A stretch of 16,727 bases of DNA from CALAED01 sp937891035 (lineage in GTDB: Bacteria > Actinomycetota > Actinomycetes > Streptosporangiales > Streptosporangiaceae), in contig DASQSZ010000276.1 in assembly GCA_035642125.1 (NCBI GenBank), positions 1-16,727 of the forward strand, in the 5' to 3' direction. Each line of letters opens with the position of its first letter. Positions within the stretch are counted from its first letter, which is position 1. Of this stretch, positions 7,037 through 13,247 are shown piece after piece. The translations under genes were made by a program, and so were the position numbers. A model generated the notes under the pieces. The model did not search any database. It saw nothing but the letters and a program-made list of their open reading frames with translations, and was not told the origin of the DNA.

Positions 7037-7320
7037 GGTTATCGGCTCCTTTGACCGCAGCGTCATACCGCGCTTTTGACAAACATTAGCGCCGCCGATC
7101 AAGTGCAGATAAAAGTATCGTCAAAGTGGTCGTGACCTTTACTAAAGCAGGTTTTTCGGGGTTCGCCCGGATACAACTTTCGACACATACCGACTCGGAT
7201 TGGCGCCCTGGCGCTGGCTTGACTCTGACGAGCCGCCTATGATCGTGGGGCAGCCGCCATTTACAGATATGCGGCACGACCCCCAAATATCTGCCGGAAC
7301 GACGACTTGGAGCTGCTGAA
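7037..7320. promoter_or_regulatory. Divergent promoter region between the AfsA and ACP operons
   Basis: This 284-bp gap separates two operons reading away from each other and is clearly richer in A/T than its flanks. For the plus-strand operon a -10-like TATGAT lies at 7238-7243; the 17-base-spaced -35 position holds TGGCTT, and a closer TTGACT at 7219-7224 is only 13 bases away, so the promoter assignment is tentative. On the minus strand TTGACG occurs at 7124-7119 without a good -10 partner. No clear autoregulator-receptor (ArpA/ScbR) box could be recognised by eye. The ACP ribosome site GGAG is at 7309-7312. Confidence 0.55.
7264..7293. promoter_or_regulatory. Inverted repeat CAGATAT-N16-ATATCTG upstream of the ACP gene
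   Basis: CAGATAT (7264-7270) and ATATCTG (7287-7293) are exact reverse complements separated by 16 bases, so their centres lie 23 bp apart, about two helical turns. The site falls between the candidate -10 box and the ACP ribosome site, suitable for a dimeric repressor operator or a leader hairpin. The half-site resembles no regulator motif I can name. Confidence 0.4.
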
Positions 7321-7572
7321 ATGACGAGTCAAAGTGTTGATGACGGCATGCGGCAACAGGTTCGAGAGATCATCGCCGAGGAGATTGAAATGGATCCCGG
7401 TGACCTCGACGAATCGGCGAGCTTCGTCGACGAGTACGAAGCCGACTCGATGTCCGTCATCCAGGTATTCGGCCGCCTCGAACGCGAGCTGGGCGTGGTG
7501 ATTCCGCAGGAAGAGATGCAAAACATGACCGACCTCAACGCCGCGTACGAGATCGTCGGCAAGTACGCCTGA
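7321..7572 (+). CDS. Acyl carrier protein
   Basis: Carries the growing acyl chain on a phosphopantetheine arm. The 83-residue acidic protein has the standard four-helix ACP layout: VREIIAEEIEMDPGDLDESASFVDEYEADSMSVIQVFGRLERELGV in two quotable parts, VREIIAEEIEMDPGDLDE and EADSMSVIQVFGRLERELGV, with the attachment serine Ser43 in the motif DSM (the FAS form is DSL). Helix III lies around PQEEMQNMTDLNAA. ATG at 7321 has GGAG eight bases upstream. It is the first gene of the plus-strand operon; the KS gene follows after 13 bases. The phosphopantetheinyl transferase at 2107 is a likely partner. Its neighbours show that this is a pathway-specific ACP and not the housekeeping FAS ACP. Confidence 0.95.
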   Translation: MTSQSVDDGMRQQVREIIAEEIEMDPGDLDESASFVDEYEADSMSVIQVFGRLERELGVVIPQEEMQNMTDLNAAYEIVGKYA

Positions 7573-7585
7573 GAGGAGGCGCGGC

Positions 7586-8842
7586 ATGACCGCCAGGACC
7601 GACATGACCGAAGGCAGGCAACGGCAGGCGGCTCGCCGCGTCGCCGTCACGGGGCTCGGCGCGGTCAGCAGCCTGGGGATCGGTGTGGACGCCTTCACGG
7701 CCGCGGTGAAGCGGGGCCGAAACGGCACCGGTCCGATCTCCAGTTTCGATACAACCGGTTTTCCGCATACCCGGGCCGGTGAGGTCGCGGACTTCGAGCC
7801 CGAGACGGTGCTTGAGGCGCTCCGCCCCCATGAGTGGGGGCGGAGCAGCCTGTTCGCCGCGTCGGCCGCCCGCCTCGCCGTCCAGGACTCGGCCGTGGAT
7901 CCCGAGCTGCTCAGCCGGTCGGCGGCCGGCTCGATCATGGGCACCACCGGCGGTGAGTCGGCGGTCATCCAACAGCTGACCGAGCAGTGGCTGGCAGGCG
8001 GGCTGGGGAGCATCGCCCCCGAGCTCGTCGCGCAGGCGCCGGCGGGTCAGATCGCCGGCGCCGTCAACAGCGAGCTATGTCTCACCGGAGCCGCCCAGAC
8101 GCTTCCGACGGCCTGCGCCGCGAGCAACTACGCGCTCGGTTACGCCTATGACCTGGTCCGGACGGGCGAGGCCGATTTCATGATCGCGGGCGGCGCGGAC
8201 TCGGTGAATCGCTTTACGCACGCGGGCTTCTACCGGCTCGGCGCGCTCGCCGAAGACGTCTGCCGCCCGTTCGACGCCGACCGGTCGGGCATCCTGACCG
8301 CCGAGGGTGGCGTCGCCTTGATGCTGGAGCCGCTGGAGCACGCGGTCGATCGGGGCGCGCGCGTCTACGCGGAAGTGCTCGGCTACGGCGTCAACTGCGA
8401 CGCGAAGCACATGGTGCACCCGGACCCGACGAGCATCGCCGAATGCATTCGCCTCGCGCAACGCGACGCGGGCGTGGCGCCGGAGCAGATCGACTACATC
8501 TGCGCGCACGGCACGGGCACGCCCACGAACGACGCCACCGAGGTCGGCGCCGTTCGTGATGTGTTCGGCCCGCAGCCGCCCCCGATCAGCTCGATCAAGT
8601 CGATGATCGGGCACACGATGGGCGCGGCGAGTGGATTCGGCGCGCTGATCTGCTGCAAAGCGGTGCAGGAGGGTTTCTTGCCGCCTACCGCGAACCTCGA
8701 GCAGGTCGACGGAGAGCTCGGCCCCGATCTGGACTGCGTGCCAGGCCGGGCGCGGCCGGCCTTCCCGCGGGTCGTGCAGAATCACGGATTCGCCTTCGGC
8801 GGCAACAACGCGATCACCGTCTTGGGGAGGGTGGATCGATGA
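7586..8842 (+). CDS. Beta-ketoacyl-ACP synthase, type II KS-alpha
   Basis: Catalyses decarboxylative Claisen condensation between the acyl chain and malonyl-ACP. The 418-residue protein has the full FabF-type catalytic set: Cys177 in PTACAAS, His308 in AHGTGTPTND, Lys338 and His343 in SSIKSMIGHTMGAASG, and the C-terminal glycine loop NHGFAFGGNNAI. Length and layout match KS-alpha subunits of type II systems. ATG at 7586 has GAGAGGAGG six bases upstream, and its stop overlaps the next start in ATGA, coupling it to KS-beta so that the two are made in equal amounts, as needed for a KS/CLF heterodimer. No acyltransferase gene is nearby, so malonyl loading presumably uses the FAS enzyme FabD. Absence of aromatase and ARO/CYC genes argues against an aromatic polyketide; a reduced or short chain is more likely. 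Confidence 0.95.
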   Translation: MTARTDMTEGRQRQAARRVAVTGLGAVSSLGIGVDAFTAAVKRGRNGTGPISSFDTTGFPHTRAGEVADFEPETVLEALRPHEWGRSSLFAASAARLAVQDSAVDPELLSRSAAGSIMGTTGGESAVIQQLTEQWLAGGLGSIAPELVAQAPAGQIAGAVNSELCLTGAAQTLPTACAASNYALGYAYDLVRTGEADFMIAGGADSVNRFTHAGFYRLGALAEDVCRPFDADRSGILTAEGGVALMLEPLEHAVDRGARVYAEVLGYGVNCDAKHMVHPDPTSIAECIRLAQRDAGVAPEQIDYICAHGTGTPTNDATEVGAVRDVFGPQPPPISSIKSMIGHTMGAASGFGALICCKAVQEGFLPPTANLEQVDGELGPDLDCVPGRARPAFPRVVQNHGFAFGGNNAITVLGRVDR

Positions 8843-10005
8843 CAGCACGACCAGTGGCGCCGCTGCGGATCGCCGCGTGTGGCGTGGTATCGCCGGCCGG
8901 ATACGGACTCGACGAGCTCGGCGCGGCGCTGCACGGAAGGCGGCCCGTCTGCACCGACCCGGCCGAGATTCCGGGCGATGAGCCGATGCCGGAGCCGGTC
9001 CGGGCGGTACCCGGTCTGCGGGCCGCGGATCACTTGGGCCGCAAGGGCACCCGCTACCTCGACCGCACCAACACCCTGGGCCTGGTCGCCAGCATGCAGG
9101 CGCTGAAATCGATGGCCGCGTCCGGCGTCGACGCCGCCGACGGCGCTGAGGGCGCCGACGAGCGTGCGGATATGGGAGTCGTCATTGGCACCAGCACGGG
9201 AAGCGTCCGCAGCAGCAGCGAGTTCGCGCGGGACACGTTCGTGGAAGATCGCCCCTACCTCGTCAATCCCGGGTTGTTCCCGAACACCGTGATGAACAGC
9301 TGCGCCGGCCAGATCGCGATCTGGAACGCGCTGCACGGAGTGAACGCCACCTTCTCCGGCGGGCAGCTGTCCAGCTTGCAGGCCGTACGGTACGCGCGCA
9401 ACGCGCTGGCACTGGAGCAGGCCGACCGGCTCATCACGGGCGGCGTCGAGGAGCTGAGCCCGCAGACGGTGTGGGCCTGGCGGCAGAGCGGATCTTTGCC
9501 GGCGGAGACGCCGGTGGGCGAAGGCTGCGCGGTGTTCGTCCTCGAGCGTGCCGCGGACGCCGATTCCGCCGAAACCGGCGCCGGCGATCCGCCCGTCGAG
9601 GTGCTGGCCTGCGACCTCGCCTACGCGCCCGCCCCCGACCGGCGGCCCAGGCTGCTCGACGCGCTCACCGCCGGCGTCGAACGGGCGGTCCTTCGCAGCG
9701 GCATCGCCCCGGACAAGGTGACCTTGGCGTCGCTGTCCGCCGCCGCGGAAGGCAGCGGAGAGCACCGCATCGAGGAGCGGGCGATCCGGCGGGTGCTGGG
9801 CCGGATGCCCGACACGATCCGGGTCAAGGAGGTCGTGGGGGAGTGCTACAGCGCCAGCGGAGCCATGCAACTGGCCGCCGCTGTCGCGCACTGGCGGCGG
9901 GACCCCGCCGCCGCACCCGGAGACGTCGCCCTGATCACCTCGGTGGGACGGGACGGCAACGTCGGCTGCCTGGTCGCCAGGTACGGCACCGGCCGGCCCG
10001 GCTGA
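8839..10005 (+). CDS. KS-beta / chain-length factor (catalytically dead ketosynthase partner)
   Basis: Partner subunit expected to pair with the KS at 7586 and shape its chain-length tunnel. The 388-residue protein keeps the thiolase fold (MGVVIGTSTGSVRSS, FPNTVMNSCAGQIAIW, SVGRDGNVGCLV). The active-site Cys position is Gln176 in NATFSGGQLSS, the replacement seen in chain-length factors. The two His positions are also gone: HGTGT aligns with AEGSGEH and IGH aligns with VGECYSASG (Glu). It therefore cannot condense by itself. ATG at 8839 lies inside the KS stop (ATGA). The divergence from KS-alpha is large, and the region after residue 280 is more degenerate than in CLFs of aromatic systems, so it may belong to the highly-reducing type II group or a separate clade. 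The IS remnant starts only about 15 bases after its stop. Confidence 0.9.
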   Translation: MTARPVAPLRIAACGVVSPAGYGLDELGAALHGRRPVCTDPAEIPGDEPMPEPVRAVPGLRAADHLGRKGTRYLDRTNTLGLVASMQALKSMAASGVDAADGAEGADERADMGVVIGTSTGSVRSSSEFARDTFVEDRPYLVNPGLFPNTVMNSCAGQIAIWNALHGVNATFSGGQLSSLQAVRYARNALALEQADRLITGGVEELSPQTVWAWRQSGSLPAETPVGEGCAVFVLERAADADSAETGAGDPPVEVLACDLAYAPAPDRRPRLLDALTAGVERAVLRSGIAPDKVTLASLSAAAEGSGEHRIEERAIRRVLGRMPDTIRVKEVVGECYSASGAMQLAAAVAHWRRDPAAAPGDVALITSVGRDGNVGCLVARYGTGRPG

Positions 10006-10019
10006 CGACGGCCCGGTCT

Positions 10020-10091
10020 CAAGACCTTCCCCAGCACCTGGACCTGCACCTGGTGCTGGACAACTACGCCACCCACAAGACCCCCAGCGCA
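10020..10091 (+). pseudogene. Remnant of an IS630-family transposase
   Basis: A short plus-strand frame reads DLPQHLDLHLVLDNYATHKTP (10023-10085), which matches the segment around the second catalytic Asp (LVLDNYATHK) of IS630-type DDE transposases. The reading departs from the family on both sides: neither the preceding GWARKG-like region nor the following WLN motif is present. Only some 24 codons of an original of about 300 remain. It marks an old insertion or recombination scar directly after the KS-beta gene. Confidence 0.8.
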
Positions 10092-10205
10092 TCAGTGGTC
10101 GACCACGGCCGGGTACAGGCCTGTCACGGAGAAGAACCAAAGTCGGTCGTCGGTCGTCAAAGGTGAGTACCTGGCACTGATGATCTGGGGGAGGGCCGCT
10201 ACCCG

Positions 10206-10955
10206 GTGATCAAGCGGAACAAGACGGCTGCCGGCTACCTGCCGACCCGGCGCGAGCGCTTCGCGGCGTCTTGGCATGGATGGCGGGACGCCCGACGTGG
10301 CCTGCCCGTCGTTCGCGTCGACGAGGTGGAGGCCCCGACCGGCCCCAAGTATGTCAAACGGTTGCACGCTGAGGCGGCTGCACAGCAGTCCATGCTGGTC
10401 CGGGAGTGGGCCGCTGCCTACGGCGCCGCGCAAGCCAGCGCGTACCGCTTCGTCGGACACCAATCCGGGAACATTCCGGGGCCCGCCACGTCGCCGAACG
10501 GATCATCCGCTGCGGCACCCCTTTCTCTGGAAGCGGCCGCGCACATTCGCCGGCTACGGAAGGCGGCGGCGTCCGAAGCCGCCGTCCATCGCGGCAAAGA
10601 GCAGGCACGTGTCCGATTTCTCGACGATTGGGAACGGCTGGTCCGGCTTCACCAAGAGCAGCGAGCGCACGCAGAGGCGATAGTCGAGCGGGCCAACGCG
10701 CTGCTCAACTGCTACTTCGCGACCGTGCAGCGCCGGCACCCCGAGCGGGGGCGACTGGCCCCTGTCATGGAGTCGATGGAGATCGAGGTGGCCGTCGAAT
10801 GGCGACACACCGATCTTCTTGTCCGGCTCCGAGAGCAACACCGAATAGACGCGGAGATCATCTTCCGCGCACTCCATTTGGCGGCGCCCGACCAGCCGTC
10901 GTCCAGTCCCCAGCCACGACGAACGTCCGAGAAAGATGCCCGAGATGTCAACTGA
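10206..10955 (+). CDS. Hypothetical helical protein, first gene of an unassigned operon
   Basis: I do not recognise this 249-residue protein. It is Ala/Arg/Glu-rich and soluble, with no signal peptide or membrane segment. The basic N-terminus (MIKRNKTAAGYLPTRRERF) is followed by a helix-rich region, a Gly/Pro/Ser loop near residues 88-105, and a long amphipathic helix pair from about 107 to 180 (HIRRLRKAAASEAAVHRGKE, LVRLHQEQRAHAEAIVERAN) that could form a coiled coil. A third helix around VEWRHTDLLVRLREQHRID and a polar tail follow. GTG at 10206 has a GGGGGAGGG run about 11 bases upstream, somewhat far. Its end overlaps the next gene by 20 bases, which supports both being real and co-translated. 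Codon use appears less G/C-biased than in the biosynthetic genes. Function unknown. Confidence 0.6.
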   Translation: MIKRNKTAAGYLPTRRERFAASWHGWRDARRGLPVVRVDEVEAPTGPKYVKRLHAEAAAQQSMLVREWAAAYGAAQASAYRFVGHQSGNIPGPATSPNGSSAAAPLSLEAAAHIRRLRKAAASEAAVHRGKEQARVRFLDDWERLVRLHQEQRAHAEAIVERANALLNCYFATVQRRHPERGRLAPVMESMEIEVAVEWRHTDLLVRLREQHRIDAEIIFRALHLAAPDQPSSSPQPRRTSEKDARDVN

Positions 10956-11703
10956 TTCATATCTGCGCTCGTTGCGCATACAGCCCTCCCGGATCGCCCT
11001 CACCCTCGTTATCTCGGTCGTCGCCGCAGCGCTCTCCACTGCATGCGGCCCAGATAAGCCCAAGCTCAAGACGGTCTGCGGCGTCGTCGTCGATCCCACC
11101 AGCTACGCCAAGAACTATGAGATCGACAGGCGCATCGAGGGCGAGCTGATCGGCGTTCTCACAAAGCACGAGTGCGATCGGGCTGTTATCGGTGCGGTGA
11201 CCGGCGCTTTCGACACCAGCCCGTGTCTGGCGGCGTCCATGCAAGTCGAGCCCACCCGCCCAGGCGGGCCCGCACAAATATCGAGCGAGCGGACCCAGCT
11301 GCAGAAGAAGGCTGTGGCGGCGGCGAGGGAGCGCATGACCTGCGCGAAGAAGGACCAGTCCGGCTCCGACGTCGTCGGAGCGTTGCGGGGGGTATCCCAG
11401 AACATGCGACAAGAGCTCGACAATGGCGATCGTCCAGTCTTGCTAGTGTTCAGCGATCTGGTGCAAAACAGCGGCAACATCCGCCTGTACCAGGACCGGG
11501 AAGAACTGGTCACCTCGCAAGGACGCGCAGCCATCGTCGCCAAGATCCGCCGGATTGGTCTGCCCGATCTCCATGGCTTTACCGTCCAGGTCTTTGGATT
11601 TGGTGCCCGATTCGTCGACGACGCCGACTCCGCCGCAAATTTCCGTACCCTTTGGGAAGATGTGTTCCGGGTATCGGGAAACCCGCAATGGATTCCTGCG
11701 TAA
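10936..11703 (+). CDS. Probable lipoprotein, possible vWA-like domain
   Basis: A 255-residue exported protein. The N-terminus has arginines, a hydrophobic stretch RIALTLVISVVAAAL and a lipobox-like LSTAC, so the mature protein would begin at the Cys near residue 37 and be anchored outside the membrane. After it come VCGVVVDPTSYAKNYE and, near residues 174-195, PVLLVFSDLVQNSGNIRLYQ and GFTVQVFGFGARF. The alternation of a strand ending in Asp with later VFSDL and VFGFG strands resembles a von Willebrand A (Rossmann) fold, with DPTS where the metal-site DxSxS would be; this is a pattern judgement only. Starts at 10936 and 10945 are both possible and neither has a strong ribosome site, consistent with coupling to the overlapping upstream gene. 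Three more Cys (C-E-C-D-R, CLAA, MTCAKK) could form disulfides. Role unknown. Confidence 0.65.
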   Translation: MPEMSTDSYLRSLRIQPSRIALTLVISVVAAALSTACGPDKPKLKTVCGVVVDPTSYAKNYEIDRRIEGELIGVLTKHECDRAVIGAVTGAFDTSPCLAASMQVEPTRPGGPAQISSERTQLQKKAVAAARERMTCAKKDQSGSDVVGALRGVSQNMRQELDNGDRPVLLVFSDLVQNSGNIRLYQDREELVTSQGRAAIVAKIRRIGLPDLHGFTVQVFGFGARFVDDADSAANFRTLWEDVFRVSGNPQWIPA

Positions 11704-11740
11704 TTCCGTCCGCCTATCACTAGTAAGGAGTGTGATCTGG

Positions 11741-12985
11741 GTGAAGATGCCAAAATGGTGGCCCTGGCGGCGCGGCAAAGCTGATCCGCGGGAAACGCCT
11801 TATCCCACCCGGCATAACCAGCCCGAGCCCGGCCTGCCCGGCGACCTCGAGTTGGATACTCCACGCGGACCCGTGACCGGTCCTGTTCCAGATCCCGCGC
11901 TGTTGCGGTTGGAGGCCGAACAACAAGGGCTCCGGGACGGTGCGGCAGGCGTCTACGACGACAACAGTTTTCACGTTCCCGTCCGGCATGCCTATTTGGT
12001 CGAACTCGACCGACGACGTGACTACGAGATCCGCGAGGCAGCGAATCGAGCGCGTGCCGACCAAGACCTTATGGACGCCCATGAGGTCGCCTACACAGGG
12101 GATGTCGCGGTTGGCGAGCATCTGCTGGAACGGACCCGGCAACGAATGGCAGAAGCCGAAACTCGGGAGAAAGAGGTACGGGAGGAGCTCGCCGCGCTAC
12201 GCAGCGATGGATCCCGTCCCACCGCTCCATGGGTCGGTACGAGCAAGCCACGGAAGCCCTGGCGCCACGGCGTCGGTGTCCTGATCGCCCTGGCCGTCCT
12301 TGCCGGGGTGGAGGTCCCGATCCACTACGGCAGCTTCGAATATCTCCGTCACACCCCGACGATGACCTGGATTTTGGCGAGCACCGTGTCACTGGCCATG
12401 GTTCTCGGACCGCACGGCGCCGGACACTGGGCACGACGCCGACACATTCCGGGAGGGCTACGGGTGCCCGTGATCGGTGCCACGGCGATCATCCTGCTTT
12501 GGCTGATCGCCGTCATCGGGCTCGCCCGATTTCGTCAAGTGACGCTGCTGAGCCCACAGAGCGAGGACGAGGGAACCGACTGGCTGGTCGAAAATGGCTT
12601 CGGGCCGGGCTGGGCGGTCGTGGTGTTCGCCGCCGTACTGCTGCTCAGCGGAGCGATCGCGATCATGCTCGGCTTCATGGGTGAACACCCGCACGTACAG
12701 GTGCTACGTGAGGCGATTGCCGATCGAGAACGCCTCGACAATGAAGTAGCCGGCGTCCTTCGCGACGTGCAGAGCCGGCGAAAGGCTCTCACCGGGATAC
12801 CCGAACGTCGCCGGCGTCTCGAAGAGGCATGGGAGGATCGCCGGGTCGCGATCACCCAGATGTACGCGGACGCCGAGGCGGCATATCGGCATGCGGTAGC
12901 TCAAGCGATGCGAGATCCAGATCTCACCGATGCCGCTGGTGACCGCAGTCGGCATGGCGCCCACGACGTTCCACACCAGCGATGA
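11741..12985 (+). CDS. Membrane protein with four helices and flanking coiled coils, unassigned
   Basis: An unrecognised 414-residue protein. A Trp/Arg-rich start (VKMPKWWPWRRG) and Pro-rich stretch precede a charged helical region, about residues 85-155 (RARADQDLMDAHEV, LLERTRQRMAEAETREKEVREE), likely a coiled coil. Four transmembrane helices follow at about 177-196, 208-226, 243-263 and 291-313. After them is a second charged helix, about 318-385 (VLREAIADRERLDNEVAGVL, RRRRLEEAWEDRRVAITQ). Both coiled coils should be cytosolic. GTG at 11741 is chosen with AAGGAG at 11725-11730; the reading frame extends further upstream but only inside the preceding gene. The stop overlaps the next start in ATGA. 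The layout suggests a scaffold or mechanosensing/signalling membrane protein acting with the upstream lipoprotein; no family can be named. Confidence 0.7.
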   Translation: MKMPKWWPWRRGKADPRETPYPTRHNQPEPGLPGDLELDTPRGPVTGPVPDPALLRLEAEQQGLRDGAAGVYDDNSFHVPVRHAYLVELDRRRDYEIREAANRARADQDLMDAHEVAYTGDVAVGEHLLERTRQRMAEAETREKEVREELAALRSDGSRPTAPWVGTSKPRKPWRHGVGVLIALAVLAGVEVPIHYGSFEYLRHTPTMTWILASTVSLAMVLGPHGAGHWARRRHIPGGLRVPVIGATAIILLWLIAVIGLARFRQVTLLSPQSEDEGTDWLVENGFGPGWAVVVFAAVLLLSGAIAIMLGFMGEHPHVQVLREAIADRERLDNEVAGVLRDVQSRRKALTGIPERRRRLEEAWEDRRVAITQMYADAEAAYRHAVAQAMRDPDLTDAAGDRSRHGAHDVPHQR

Positions 12986-13167
12986 TCCGTAGGTGGTGGT
13001 TTAGCGACCGCGGTCACGCTGACACGCCCAATGTGTGTGATCACTGTGGAGTGGTCCTGCGGCTGTGCTCCGCCTGCCGGGGGGCTTGGCGAGGATCGGG
13101 CACCGCATGTGGTCACTGTGGTCTTGGGTGGCTCTGCCTGATCCATGGCCGTCACTGGTTTGCGTAA
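12982..13167 (+). CDS. Small Cys-rich protein with three CxxC pairs (zinc-ribbon-like)
   Basis: A 61-residue basic protein with CDHC (residues 19-22), CSAC (29-32) and CGHC (43-46), plus a further Cys and two His near the C-terminus (LCLIHGRHWFA). Such spacing is typical of small zinc-ribbon or treble-clef domains that bind nucleic acid or protein partners. The ATG at 12982 overlaps the upstream stop in ATGA, so it is translationally coupled to the membrane protein and very likely real despite its length. It ends the four-gene operon; the next gene faces it, with 80 bases of plain sequence between. Function unknown. Confidence 0.7.
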   Translation: MIRRWWFSDRGHADTPNVCDHCGVVLRLCSACRGAWRGSGTACGHCGLGWLCLIHGRHWFA

Positions 13168-13247
13168 CCAGGCGCCGGGCCGCTTCCAGCTCAGCGCGAC
13201 CCCGGGGATGGCGAACATGCCTTTTAGTCCGATGGTCCTTTCGGATG

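Noticed and set aside
7586..10005. Minimal PKS of a spore pigment or other aromatic polyketide
   Set aside because: No aromatase/cyclase, no ARO/CYC and a CLF unlike the aromatic type; the presence of AfsA, HAD and FabG-like proteins points to another product class.
8782..10140. 452-codon minus-strand frame opposite KS-beta
   Set aside because: Antisense shadow of a well-supported ketosynthase-fold gene.
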